The translations under genes were made by a program, and so were the position numbers. Shown here in pieces: positions 23,463 through 31,198 of a stretch of DNA of 33,011 nt. The stretch comes from Agromyces seonyuensis. GTDB lineage: Bacteria > Actinomycetota > Actinomycetes > Actinomycetales > Microbacteriaceae. The stretch lies in assembly GCF_009789225.1 (NCBI RefSeq), contig NZ_WSTA01000040.1, positions 1 through 33,011 on the forward strand, in the 5' to 3' direction. Each line of letters begins with the position of its first letter. The first letter of the stretch is position 1. The notes beneath the pieces are model-generated. The model saw only the letters and a program-made list of their open reading frames with translations. It did not search any database and was not told the DNA's origin.

Positions 23463-24686
23463 ATGACCGAAACGTCCGTCGCCGCCCCCGCCGGCACCCG
23501 CCGAGCCGGCGTCTGGCAGGCCGTCCTGCTGCTCGCCGGCAGCTGCATGCCGGTGCTCGGCTCAGTGCTCATCACCCCGGTGCTGCCCCAGCTGTCGGAG
23601 CACTTCGCCGCCGTGCCGGGCGCCGAGGTGCTCGTGCCGATGATCGTCGCGATCCCGGCTCTGATGATCGCGCTCTTCGCTCCCTTCGCGGGCCAGATCG
23701 TCGACCGGCTCGGCCGCAAGACGCTGTTGATCGTCGCGATGATCGCGTACGCCGTCGTCGGCACCGCTCCCGCGTGGCTCGACGCGCTGCCGGCGATCCT
23801 CGTCAGCCGCGTGTGCGTCGGCGTGTTCGAGGCCGCCATCATGACGGTCTGCACGACGCTCATCGTCGACTACTTCCACGAGGAACGCCGTCGCAACCGC
23901 TACCTCGGGATCCAGACCGTCGTGACCACGCTCGCCGCCACGGTGTTCATCGCGCTCGGCGGCGCGCTCGGCGTCGGGGGCTGGCACACGCCGTTCTGGG
24001 TCTACGCCATCAGCCTCGTGATCGCGGTGCCGATGATCTTCTCGCTCTGGGAACCGAACCCGGTCGAGACCGGCGAAGCGAAGGCGGGCGAGCCGGCCGC
24101 GACGGTGCGCGTCCCGTGGGGCCGCATCGGGGTTCCGCTGCTCGTCACCCTCTTCGGCGGCTTCACGTTCTACGTCCTCATCATCGAACTCAGCTATCTC
24201 ATCGTCGGCACCGGCGTCGCCGCGACCGACACTGCCGTCATCGGTGGCGTCGCGGCCATCGCCTCGCTCGCGACCGCGATCGGCGGTCTGCTCTTCGCGC
24301 GACTCATCCGATTCCGACACGGTGTGCTCATCCCGGTCGCGTTCGCACTCCAGGCAGTCGGCATGCTGACGATCTGGGCGGCACCGGTCGTGCCCGGCAT
24401 CGTCGCCGGCGCGATCATCGCCTCGTTCGGGTCGGGCCTCCTGCTGCCCTCGCTCGTGACTTGGGTGATCGCGGCTGCGCAGTTCGGAGACCGCGGGCGT
24501 GTCACCGGATGGTGGACCTCGGCGTTCTTCTTCGGTCAGTTCCTCACGCCGATCCTCATCGGCATCCTGGCTGCGGCACTCGGCGGCCTCCCCGCTGCCG
24601 TCGGCGTCGTCGGCGTCGCGGCGGTCCTGGTGGGTGCGTGCGTCCTCGTCGCCCTTCGCCGTCCGGTCGCCGAGCCGGTCGCCTGA
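23463..24686 (+). CDS. MFS transporter
   Basis: A 407-residue major facilitator with twelve predicted helices. Motif A between helices 2 and 3 reads GQIVDRLGRK, and the first helix begins near residue 18 (QAVLLLAGSCMPVLGSVLITPVLPQL). A cytoplasmic loop with a charged stretch (EPNPVETGEAKAGEPAATVRVPWGR) separates the two six-helix halves. The ATG at 23463 is preferred over an in-frame start 51 codons upstream, because that extension would run through the dyads in the promoter region and GGAGAG lies 8-13 nt before this ATG. It is divergent from the SDR gene. It probably imports an aromatic acid or aglycone for the pathway, but export cannot be excluded. Confidence 0.9.
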   Translation: MTETSVAAPAGTRRAGVWQAVLLLAGSCMPVLGSVLITPVLPQLSEHFAAVPGAEVLVPMIVAIPALMIALFAPFAGQIVDRLGRKTLLIVAMIAYAVVGTAPAWLDALPAILVSRVCVGVFEAAIMTVCTTLIVDYFHEERRRNRYLGIQTVVTTLAATVFIALGGALGVGGWHTPFWVYAISLVIAVPMIFSLWEPNPVETGEAKAGEPAATVRVPWGRIGVPLLVTLFGGFTFYVLIIELSYLIVGTGVAATDTAVIGGVAAIASLATAIGGLLFARLIRFRHGVLIPVAFALQAVGMLTIWAAPVVPGIVAGAIIASFGSGLLLPSLVTWVIAAAQFGDRGRVTGWWTSAFFFGQFLTPILIGILAAALGGLPAAVGVVGVAAVLVGACVLVALRRPVAEPVA

Positions 24687-24701
24687 CGCCATACGAAGCG
24701 T

Positions 24702-24731
24702 GAACGCGGGGGCGTCGCCGTCCCCGCGTTC
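24702..24731 (+). terminator. Terminator after MFS gene
   Basis: A 10-bp perfect stem (GAACGCGGGG 24702-24711 with CCCCGCGTTC 24722-24731), extending inward by three more pairs to a TCGC tetraloop. It lies 15 nt past the MFS stop and separates it from the CoA-transferase unit. Confidence 0.8.
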
Positions 24732-24765
24732 GCGATCGCGACCGTCAGGATCGCGAATCCGGATG

Positions 24766-24780
24766 CGCGGTATCACCGCG
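24766..24780. promoter_or_regulatory. Palindrome upstream of CoA-transferase genes
   Basis: CGCGGT-ATC-ACCGCG, a perfect 6-nt dyad with a 3-nt centre, lies 69 nt before the CoA-transferase A start. It is framed by GATGC (24762-24766) and GCATC (24785-24789), echoing the arms of the LysR-type dyads elsewhere. It is a likely operator for the CoA-transferase pair; the binding protein is not identified. Confidence 0.45.
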
Positions 24781-24848
24781 ACGAGCATCGATTCAACCGC
24801 CCGAGCCGACGGGCGTGGGCAGGCTTGAGCACGACACGAGGGAGTGAG

Positions 24849-25586
24849 ATGACGGACAAGACCCAACCGAGTGCGGCCGACGCGCTCTCCGGCTTGGTCG
24901 CCGACGGCATGACGATCGCGGTCGGCGGGTTCGGGCTGTCGGGCATCCCGACGAACCTGATCCGGGCGCTGGCCGACACCGGGGTTCGGGACCTCACGGT
25001 CGTGAGCAACAACATGGGCGTCGACGGCAAGGGCCTGGGCATCCTGCTCGAGAACGGGCAGGTGCGCAAGGTGCTCTCCTCGTACGTGGGGGAGAACCGG
25101 CTGTTCGCCGAGCAGTACCTCTCCGGCGAGCTCGAGGTCGAGTTCGTGCCGCAGGGCACGCTCGCCGAGCGGCTGCGTGCCGGCGGCGCAGGCATCCCGG
25201 CCTTCTACACGCCGACCGGCGTCGGCACCCCCGTCGCAGACGGCAAGCCGGAGGCGGACTTCGACGGCACACGGGCGATCCTGGAGCGTGGCATCGTCGC
25301 CGATCTCGCCCTCGTGCGCGCCTGGCGGGCGGATCGGGCGGGCAACCTCCGCTACCGGCTCACGGCCCGCAACTTCAACCCGCTCGTCGCGGCCGCGGGC
25401 CGGCTCACGGTCGTGGAGGCCGAGGAGATCCTCGACGAGCCGATCGCCCCCGACGACATCCACACCCCGGGCATCTTCGTGCAGCGGCTCGTCGCCGTCG
25501 CCGACCCCGTCAAGGACATCGAACAGCGCACGGTCCGCCCCCGCGCGATCGTCGAGGACAAGGAATCCGCCCATGTGGACGCGTGA
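24849..25586 (+). CDS. 3-oxoacid CoA-transferase, subunit A
   Basis: A 245-residue family I CoA-transferase alpha subunit. The family signature [13 protein letters not shown] is at about 26-39, followed by [36 protein letters not shown] and [19 protein letters not shown], characteristic of ScoA/PcaI-type subunits. With subunit B it moves CoA from succinyl-CoA to a 3-oxoacid such as acetoacetate or 3-oxoadipate. The ATG at 24849 follows a GGAG site by 4 nt, with GAGGGAG just upstream. It overlaps the subunit B gene by 14 nt, so the two are translationally coupled. Sequence alone does not separate acetoacetate from 3-oxoadipate as substrate; the location at the end of the aromatic island favours a ring-derived 3-oxoacid. 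Confidence 0.92.
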   Translation: MTDKTQPSAADALSGLVADGMTIAVGGFGLSGIPTNLIRALADTGVRDLTVVSNNMGVDGKGLGILLENGQVRKVLSSYVGENRLFAEQYLSGELEVEFVPQGTLAERLRAGGAGIPAFYTPTGVGTPVADGKPEADFDGTRAILERGIVADLALVRAWRADRAGNLRYRLTARNFNPLVAAAGRLTVVEAEEILDEPIAPDDIHTPGIFVQRLVAVADPVKDIEQRTVRPRAIVEDKESAHVDA

Positions 25587-26217
25587 CGAGATGGCCGCCA
25601 TCGCGGCCAGGGACCTGCAGGACGGCGACTACGTCAACCTCGGCATCGGCATCCCGACCCTGGTGGCCAACAACCTGCCCGACGGCGTCCAGGTGACGCT
25701 GCAGTCCGAGAACGGCATCCTCGGCATGGGGCCCTTCCCTCTCGAGGGCGAGGAGGACGCCGACCTCATCAACGCCGGCAAGCAGACCGTGACGCTGCTG
25801 CCGGGCGCCTCCGTGTTCGACTCGGCGACGAGCTTCGGGATGATCCGCGGCGGCCACGTCGCCACCGCGATCCTCGGCGCGCTGCAGGTCTCGCAGTTCG
25901 GCGACCTCGCGAACTGGCAGATCCCCGGCAAGCTCGTCAAGGGCATGGGCGGCGCCATGGATCTGGTCGCCGGCACTCCGCACGTGATCGTCGTCACCGA
26001 GCACGTCGCCAAGGACGGCACCCCGAAGATCGTCGCCGCCTGCGACCTGCCGCTCACCGGCGTCGCCTGCGTGGACCGCATCGTCAGCGATCGCGCCGTC
26101 TTCGACGTGGATGCCTCGACGGGGCTGACCCTCGTCGAGCTCGCACCCGGCGAGAGCGTCGACGGGCTCCGGGAACTGACCGGTGCGACCTTCGCAGTTG
26201 CGAGCCGGCTGACGTAG
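25573..26217 (+). CDS. 3-oxoacid CoA-transferase, subunit B
   Basis: A 214-residue beta subunit. [20 protein letters not shown] (21-40) is followed by the active-site motif [11 protein letters not shown], with Glu46 as the residue that forms the CoA thioester. Then come [53 protein letters not shown] and [15 protein letters not shown], all hallmarks of ScoB/PcaJ proteins. The ATG at 25573 lies inside the last codons of subunit A (14-nt overlap). The TAG stop at 26215-26217 is 19 nt from the first unit of the downstream repeat array. This is the last gene of the catabolic island. Confidence 0.93.
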   Translation: MWTRDEMAAIAARDLQDGDYVNLGIGIPTLVANNLPDGVQVTLQSENGILGMGPFPLEGEEDADLINAGKQTVTLLPGASVFDSATSFGMIRGGHVATAILGALQVSQFGDLANWQIPGKLVKGMGGAMDLVAGTPHVIVVTEHVAKDGTPKIVAACDLPLTGVACVDRIVSDRAVFDVDASTGLTLVELAPGESVDGLRELTGATFAVASRLT

Positions 26218-26236
26218 GGTCCGCTGCTCGCTCGCC

Positions 26237-26538
26237 GGTCGAGTAGCGACGCAGTGCTGCGCGCTCGTTGGTCGAGTAGCGACGCAGTCGCGTATCGAGA
26301 CCCGGTGCCCCGGTCTCGATACGGCGCTGCACGCTCGCTGGTCGAGTAGCGACGCAGTCGCGTATCGAGACCTGGTACGTCGGTCTCGATACGGCTGCGC
26401 GCCGACTCGACCGGCGGAGGGATGGACGTTCGGCGGCGCCCGTTTGCGGGGTCTCGATACGGCGCTGCGCGCCGACTCGACCGGCGAACGCGCCTACTCG
26501 ACCGGCGAACACGCGCCGACTCGACCGGCGAACGCGCG
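26237..26538. repeat. Second dispersed repeat array of the same family
   Basis: Forward units GGTCGAGTAGCGACGCAG begin at 26237, 26270 and 26340; the latter two start 70-nt direct repeats, each with a CGTATCGAGACC arm, a short spacer and the inverted GGTCTCGATACGGC...CTCGACC arm, able to fold as long hairpins. From 26450 on, inverted-form copies with ACTCGACCGGCGAACGCGC ends recur. No open gene is seen. It matches the array at 1903-2136 and lies directly after the last catabolic gene. Confidence 0.85.
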
Positions 26539-26569
26539 GACGATCGGCGCGCCCGCGTCCGGGCGGGGG

Positions 26570-26620
26570 TTGACACGTGCGCTCAAGGATGGTTGGTTAG
26601 TCAGTGAAGTAACTAACCAA
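26570..26620 (+). promoter_or_regulatory. Promoter with overlapping GntR operator
   Basis: A consensus -35 TTGACA lies at 26570-26575. At -10 spacing lies TTGGTTAGT (26593-26601), the left arm of a perfect 9-nt dyad whose right arm ACTAACCAA is at 26612-26620, 10 nt away. The dyad covers the expected -10 and start of transcription, so a bound repressor would block it. The GntR start follows at 26639. Confidence 0.75.
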
Positions 26621-26638
26621 TGAACCGGAGGACCAGGC

Positions 26639-27001
26639 GTGGACGAATCGCGACCGATCTTCCTGCAGATCGCCGAATCGATCGAGAACGACATCATCTC
26701 GGGCGAGCTGGCCGAGGGATCCCAGATCCCCTCGATCAACGAGTTCGCGGCGTTCCATCGCATCAATCCGGCGACTGCGTTGAAAGGGGTGACGAGGCTC
26801 GTGGATGACGGAACCGTCGAGAAGCGACGCGGCATCGGGATGTTCGTGACGGTCGGGGCCAGATCCCGGCTCGTCGCCCGGCGCCGCGACGGCTTCGCCG
26901 CCGAGTACGTGCGACCCCTGCTCGTCGAGGCCGACAAGCTCGGCATCGACATCGACGAACTCGCGGGCATGCTCCGCGAAGAGAGGACCAAGGCATCATG
27001 A
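26639..27001 (+). CDS. GntR-family regulator, YtrA subfamily
   Basis: A 120-residue protein: the N-terminal winged HTH (PIFLQIAESIENDIISGELAEGSQIPSINEFAAFHRINPATALKGVTRLVDDGTVEKRRGIGMFV, residues 6-70) plus a roughly 45-residue helical tail. This short form without a large effector domain is the YtrA subfamily, which regulates adjacent ABC genes. The GTG at 26639 has GGAGGA 7 nt upstream. Its stop overlaps the ABC ATPase start (ATGA). The 28-bp dyad at 26593-26620 is the predicted autoregulatory site. The signal sensed is unknown; YtrA-type operons are often induced by cell-envelope-active agents. Confidence 0.92.
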   Translation: MDESRPIFLQIAESIENDIISGELAEGSQIPSINEFAAFHRINPATALKGVTRLVDDGTVEKRRGIGMFVTVGARSRLVARRRDGFAAEYVRPLLVEADKLGIDIDELAGMLREERTKAS

Positions 27002-27900
27002 CCACCGTGGCCCGAACCCGCGGCCTCACCAAGCGCTACGGGAGCTTCACCGCGCTCGACTCCGTCGACGTGTCCTTCACCGAGCACCGCATCTACGGAC
27101 TGCTCGGCCGCAACGGCGCCGGCAAGACCACGCTCATGCAGCTGCTCACGGGGCAGCTCTTCGCCTCCGAGGGCGAGATCGAGGTCTTCGGCCGCACGCC
27201 CGTCGAGCACTCCGACGTGCTGCGCCGGCTCTGCTTCATCGCCGAGTCGCAGCGCTACCCCGAGGACTTCAAGCCCTCCCACGTGTTCAAGATCGCGCCG
27301 TCGTTCTTCGAGCACTGGGACGCCGAGTTCGCCGAGCGGCTCATCGCCGACTTCCGGCTGCCGCTGAACCGCCGCATCAAGAAGCTCTCGCGCGGCCAGC
27401 TCTCGGCGGTCGGCGTCATCGTCGGCCTCGCCTCGCGTGCACCGGTCACGTTCTTCGACGAGCCCTACCTCGGTCTGGACGCGGTGGCACGCCACCTCTT
27501 CTACGATCGGCTGCTCGAGGACTATGCCGAGCACCCCCGCACGATCGTGCTCTCGACGCACCTGATCGACGAGGTCGCCAACCTCCTCGAGCACGTCGTG
27601 CTCATCGACGAGGGGCGCATCATCCTCGATCAGGATGCCGAGGAGCTGCGCGGCTCGGCCACCACGGTCGCCGGCCCCTCCGCCGCCGTCGAGCAATTCG
27701 TCGACGGCCGGGAGGTCATGGCGCGCGACCGCATCGGGGGACTCGCGTCCGCCACGATCGACGGCCGTCTGACGGCGCCGGAGCGCGCCGAGGCCGCCCG
27801 CCTCGGCCTCGAGCTCGCCCCGGTGTCGCTCCAGCAGCTCGTCGTCCACCTCACCGGCGGCGCCCTCGCCGCCGAGCAGCAGAAGGAGGCTGCAGCATGA
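26998..27900 (+). CDS. ABC transporter ATP-binding protein
   Basis: A 300-residue nucleotide-binding subunit: Walker A GRNGAGKTT (37-45), Q-loop near Gln85 in AESQRYPE, signature LSRGQ (130-134), Walker B VTFFDEP (150-156) with Glu155, D-loop near LGLDA, and switch His188 in STHL. The signature has SRGQ in place of SGGQ, a common variant in this exporter group. A further ~80 residues follow the core and probably form the C-terminal helper domain. The start overlaps the GntR stop and the end overlaps the membrane-subunit start (both ATGA). It pairs with the next gene to form an export-type transporter of unknown cargo. Confidence 0.93.
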   Translation: MTTVARTRGLTKRYGSFTALDSVDVSFTEHRIYGLLGRNGAGKTTLMQLLTGQLFASEGEIEVFGRTPVEHSDVLRRLCFIAESQRYPEDFKPSHVFKIAPSFFEHWDAEFAERLIADFRLPLNRRIKKLSRGQLSAVGVIVGLASRAPVTFFDEPYLGLDAVARHLFYDRLLEDYAEHPRTIVLSTHLIDEVANLLEHVVLIDEGRIILDQDAEELRGSATTVAGPSAAVEQFVDGREVMARDRIGGLASATIDGRLTAPERAEAARLGLELAPVSLQQLVVHLTGGALAAEQQKEAAA

Positions 27901-28667
27901 CCGCCGTACCGATCTCCGCCGCCGTCGTCCGTGAGGACCGGTTCCGGTTCTCCGACGTCGCGCGGGTCGTCAAGCTCCACTTCGTGAACCCCTCGATCTA
28001 CTTCGGGGTGCCGTGGCTCATCCTCGGCGGCGCGTGGGCGCTCTCCGTGCTCATCACGCTCATCATCCGCGGCGCGAGCCCGGCCGTCACCGCCGAGGAC
28101 ATGGAGGGGATGCGCAACAGCTGGGCCGTGATCTCGCCCCAGTGGTATCTCGTCGTCGTCGGCGTCCAGGCAGTCGCTTTCACGTTCAACTTCGCCCTCG
28201 GGCTGGGGTCGACCCGGCGTGACTACTGGCTCGGCACGTCGCTCGTCTTCCTCGTCGTCGCGGCCGAGATGGCCACCGGCATCGCGCTGCTCGTGCAGCT
28301 CGAGCAGGCCACCGGCGGCTGGTGGCTCGGCGCGCACATGTTCGACGCGCTCTGGTTCGGCATCGACGGATTCTGGGTCGACTGGTTCTCCGCGTTCGCT
28401 CTGCAGCTCTTCGTGCTCTTCGTCGGCGCGGCGGCGACCACGATCTACCTCCGCTGGCGGATGGCCGGCATGCTCGTCTCCGGCGCCGGCCTGCTCCTGC
28501 TCGTCGTCGGCGGCATCGCGATCGCGACCTTCACCGAGACCTGGCCCGAGATCTTCGCCTGGCTCGGAGAGATCGGCATCGTCGGCGTCTTCACCCTCGT
28601 GCTCGGGCTGGCCGTCGTCTCGGCCGCGCTCGGCTACGTCGTCATCCGGCGGGCCACTCCGCGCTGA
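27897..28667 (+). CDS. ABC-transporter membrane subunit (YtrA-operon type), hypothetical permease
   Basis: A 256-residue integral membrane protein with about six hydrophobic helices (for example YFGVPWLILGGAWALSVLITLII, VVVGVQAVAFTFNFALGLG, GTSLVFLVVAAEMATGIALLV and two near the C-terminus). No domain is recognised from sequence alone; its 4-nt overlap with the ABC ATPase gene makes it the transporter's membrane partner. The FALGLGSTRRDYWLGTSL segment between helices resembles conserved loops in similar actinobacterial proteins. A terminator hairpin follows at 28681-28714. Confidence 0.82.
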   Translation: MTAVPISAAVVREDRFRFSDVARVVKLHFVNPSIYFGVPWLILGGAWALSVLITLIIRGASPAVTAEDMEGMRNSWAVISPQWYLVVVGVQAVAFTFNFALGLGSTRRDYWLGTSLVFLVVAAEMATGIALLVQLEQATGGWWLGAHMFDALWFGIDGFWVDWFSAFALQLFVLFVGAAATTIYLRWRMAGMLVSGAGLLLLVVGGIAIATFTETWPEIFAWLGEIGIVGVFTLVLGLAVVSAALGYVVIRRATPR

Positions 28668-28680
28668 TCGACGGATGCCT

Positions 28681-28714
28681 CGAGGCGCCGGACCCGTTCG
28701 GGGCCGGCGCCTCG
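28681..28714 (+). terminator. Terminator after the GntR-ABC operon
   Basis: A perfect 11-bp stem (CGAGGCGCCGG 28681-28691 with CCGGCGCCTCG 28704-28714) around a 12-nt loop that itself can pair CCC with GGG. It lies 14 nt past the membrane-subunit stop. Confidence 0.8.
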
Positions 28715-28771
28715 TCGTCACCCCCCCCGAACGGGAGTGACGGGTCCGGGGCGCGCACTAGGCTCGGGACC

Positions 28772-29110
28772 ATGCCTGACGAGTCACCCGAGGCGACCGC
28801 CCTCGCGATGGAGCAGCTGCTGTCCATCCGCGGCAGCATCGACAACATCGACGCCGCGCTCATCCACCTCCTCGCGGAGCGGTTCAAGTTCACGCAGCAG
28901 GTCGGCCGGCTCAAGGCGGCCTACGGCCTGCCGGCGAGCGACCCGGCCCGCGAGCAGCGCCAGGTGGCCCGGCTCCGGGAACTCGCGATCGACGCGCACC
29001 TCGACCCGGCCTTCGCCGAGAAGTGGTTCAACTTCGTCGTCGCCGAGGTCATCCAGCACCACGAGGAGATCGCGGCGGAGGAGTCCGGCGCGGACGGCGC
29101 CCGCTCGTGA
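28772..29110 (+). CDS. Chorismate mutase (AroQ class)
   Basis: A 112-residue all-helical AroQ-fold protein. It has the family layout IRGSIDNIDAALIHLLAERFKFTQQVGRLKAAYGLPASDPAREQRQVARLRELA, with Arg near the start of helix 1, the basic Lys in GRLKAAY, and the D-x-x-R-E-x-x-Q helix that lines the active site. It converts chorismate to prephenate for Phe/Tyr synthesis. The ATG at 28772 is preceded by TAGGCT (28759-28764), so the mRNA may be leaderless. It overlaps the next small gene by 4 nt (GTGA). It looks like housekeeping gene content outside the island. Confidence 0.88.
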   Translation: MPDESPEATALAMEQLLSIRGSIDNIDAALIHLLAERFKFTQQVGRLKAAYGLPASDPAREQRQVARLRELAIDAHLDPAFAEKWFNFVVAEVIQHHEEIAAEESGADGARS

Positions 29111-29346
29111 GCGAACTGCGCGACTCCGCCCGGCGGAGCATCCCGGCCCTCGCGCGATTCGCCCTCGCGGTGGGCCTCATCCTCGGCGCCACGGGCCTCG
29201 TGACGGCCCGCTGGGGCATGCTGCTCGTCGGCGTCGTGTTCGTGGTCCTGTCGCTCGCCGCGGGCTTCCGCGCCAAGGCCATGGCCCGTCGGCGCGCAGC
29301 CGAGCAGTCGGCGGCGGCCGCGCAGCAGGCCGCCATCACGCGCTGA
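29107..29346 (+). CDS. Small membrane protein, function unknown
   Basis: A 79-residue protein with two hydrophobic helices (ALARFALAVGLILGATGLVTA and GMLLVGVVFVVLSLAAG), a basic stretch (RAKAMARRRAAE) and an Ala/Gln tail. The GTG at 29107 overlaps the chorismate mutase stop, so it is co-translated with it. No family is recognised. The two-helix/basic-tail form is common for small actinobacterial membrane proteins. It is convergent with the antiporter gene 27 nt away. Confidence 0.7.
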   Translation: MSELRDSARRSIPALARFALAVGLILGATGLVTARWGMLLVGVVFVVLSLAAGFRAKAMARRRAAEQSAAAAQQAAITR

Positions 29347-29373
29347 GTCGACGCCCGGAGCCGCGGCCGCAGA

Positions 29374-30552
29374 TCAGCGGCGCACGAGCGCGCGCTGCCG
29401 CATCCGCGCCTTGAACCACTTGGTGTCGGTGATGCGCGCCGCGAACGAGCCGACGAGGATCGTGATGAGCACGTACGCCGTCGCGAGCGGCGCCAGTTCG
29501 GGCACGGCGCCCGCGCCGACCGCGAGCCCCGCGATGACGACCGAGAACTCGCCGCGCGCGACCAGCACGAGGCCGGAGCGCCAGCGGCCCGGGACGCCGA
29601 TGCCCGCGCGCCTCGCGGCGAGGTAGCCCGTCAGCACCTTCGTGGCCATCGTCACGATCGCGAGCACCACGGCCGGCAGCAGCACGGCGAGGAGCTGCCC
29701 GGCATCGGTCGTGAGGCCGAAGAAGACGAAGAACATCGCGGCGAAGAGGTCGCGCAGCGGCGTCAGCACCGACTCGGCCTCGCGGGCCACGCGCCCCGAC
29801 AGCGCGATGCCGACGAGGAACGCGCCGACCGCGCCCGAGACCTGCGCGCCCTCCGCGAGGCCGGCGACGAGCATCGTGAGGCCGAGCACGCCGAGCAGCA
29901 GCGACTCCTGGTGCTCGGCCGAGAACAGCCGAGAGACGACGTGCCCCCACTTGAAGGCGACGAAGAGGATGAGCAGCACGACGCCGACGGCGATGCCGAC
30001 GCTGATCGCGCCCTGCCAGAGGCTCACGCCGACCGCGACGGCGGTGAGCACGGGCAGGTAGAACGCCATCGCCAGGTCTTCGATCACGAGGATCGACAGC
30101 ACGGCGGGCGTCTCGCGGTTGGAGACGCGGCCGAGGTCGCGCAGCACCTTCGCGATGACGCCCGACGACGAGACCCACGTCACGCCCGCGAGCGCGACGG
30201 CGCCGAGCGGACCCCAGCCGAGGAGGAGCGCCATGACGGCGCCCGGCAGGGCGTTGAGGAGGAAGTCGATCGCGCCCGCGTACTTGGACTGGCGCAGGTT
30301 CGAGACGAGCTCGGCCGGGCTGTACTCGAGTCCGAGCAGGGCGAGCAGCAGCAGCACGCCGATGTCGGCGCCGGTCTCGAAGAACTCGTGCGCCTCGTGC
30401 AGCGGCAGCAGCCCGCCCGTGCCGAAGGCGAGGCCGAAGAGCAGGTAGAGGGGGATGGGCGAGAGCCCGATCCGGGCCGCGAGCCGGCCGAGGAGGCTCA
30501 TCCCGAGCAGCACGGCGCCGATCTCGATGAGGATCAGGGTGCCGTCGTCCAT
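29374..30552 (-). CDS. Cation:proton antiporter, CPA2 family (KhtU-like)
   Basis: A 392-residue membrane protein of about 12 helices with the CPA2/KefB-type core (LLGMSLLGRLAARIGLSPIPLYLLFGLAFGTGGLL at the N-terminus; ADIGVLLLLALLGLEYSP, a family signature; later AMFFVFFGLTTDAGQL and GEFSVVIAGLAVGAG). It lacks the C-terminal TrkA-N domain of KefB; the regulatory part is encoded separately by the gene immediately upstream, 19 nt away. Together they resemble KhtU/KhtT-type K+ or Na+/H+ exchangers. The likely cation is K+, inferred from the partner. Confidence 0.9.
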   Translation of the reverse strand: MDDGTLILIEIGAVLLGMSLLGRLAARIGLSPIPLYLLFGLAFGTGGLLPLHEAHEFFETGADIGVLLLLALLGLEYSPAELVSNLRQSKYAGAIDFLLNALPGAVMALLLGWGPLGAVALAGVTWVSSSGVIAKVLRDLGRVSNRETPAVLSILVIEDLAMAFYLPVLTAVAVGVSLWQGAISVGIAVGVVLLILFVAFKWGHVVSRLFSAEHQESLLLGVLGLTMLVAGLAEGAQVSGAVGAFLVGIALSGRVAREAESVLTPLRDLFAAMFFVFFGLTTDAGQLLAVLLPAVVLAIVTMATKVLTGYLAARRAGIGVPGRWRSGLVLVARGEFSVVIAGLAVGAGAVPELAPLATAYVLITILVGSFAARITDTKWFKARMRQRALVRR

Positions 30553-30571
30553 GCGGTCGGGGAGTCTCGGT

Positions 30572-31066
30572 TCAGTCGGGGCCGTTGGAGAGCAGTCGAC
30601 CGGCCGCTTCGAGTCCGTCGCGGGTGCCGACTGCCACGATGATATCGCCGCCGCGGAGCACCTCGGCCGGCGTCGGCGACGGGACCACTCCGCCGTCGCG
30701 CACGATCGCCACGATCGAGACCCGCGTGCGCGTGCGCACCTTGGTGTCGCCGAGGGGGCGGTTCAGGTACGGGGAGTCGGGTGCGAGCTCGAGCTGCTCG
30801 GTGTAGAGGCCCGAGGTCGAGTCGGTGAGCGCGGTCAGCCGGCTGACGGCGACCGAGGTGCCGAGCAGGTCGGCCAGGGCCTCGGCCTCGTCCTCGGTGA
30901 TCGCGATGGAGTCGCGGCAGGCGTCGGGATCCTCGACGTCGAAGATGCCGAGATTGCGCTCGCCGTCGCGGTACGCCACGACGCTGAGGCGTCGTCCGCT
31001 CTCGGTCACGAGGTCGTGCCGCGTGCCGATACCAGGCAGGTCGACCTTCTCGATTCGAATCGTCAC
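30572..31066 (-). CDS. Antiporter regulatory subunit with TrkA-C domain (KhtT-like)
   Basis: A 164-residue soluble protein. Its N-terminal half (MTIRIEKVDLPGIGTRHDLVTESGRRLSVVAYRDGERNL) is of the type seen in KhtT-like regulators, and the C-terminal RCK/TrkA-C domain runs from about 85 (LAPDSPYLNRPLGDTKVRTRTRVSIVAIVRDGGVVPSPTPAEVLRGGDIIVAVG). TrkA-C domains bind c-di-AMP or other ligands and gate transport. It is first in the operon with the antiporter, 19 nt upstream. A cytoplasmic gating role is inferred from the pair. Confidence 0.9.
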   Translation of the reverse strand: MTIRIEKVDLPGIGTRHDLVTESGRRLSVVAYRDGERNLGIFDVEDPDACRDSIAITEDEAEALADLLGTSVAVSRLTALTDSTSGLYTEQLELAPDSPYLNRPLGDTKVRTRTRVSIVAIVRDGGVVPSPTPAEVLRGGDIIVAVGTRDGLEAAGRLLSNGPD

Positions 31067-31111
31067 GAGCGTCCACCATACGCCGATTTCCCGGGGGCTG
31101 AGGATGCCTCG

Positions 31112-31183
31112 GGCTTCACGTTCGGCGAGCGTGAAGCCGGCGCTCAGGATGCCTCGCGGCGACGCGCGCGCTCGCCGCGAGGC
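31112..31183 (-). terminator. Tandem terminator hairpins after the MurE-like gene
   Basis: Two perfect stems: 31151-31162 with 31172-31183 (12 bp, arm GCCTCGCGGCGA), and 31112-31120 with 31130-31138 (9 bp, arm GGCTTCACG). Both lie between the MurE-like stop and the KhtT-like start; reading leftward, the 12-bp stem comes 15 nt after the stop. AGGATGCCTCG occurs twice nearby. Confidence 0.75.
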
Positions 31184-31198
31184 AACCGTCGGGACGGT

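Noticed and set aside
26237-26538. Small open frames within the second repeat array
   Set aside because: Their translations are Arg/Ser/Thr repeats arising from the DNA repeat units.
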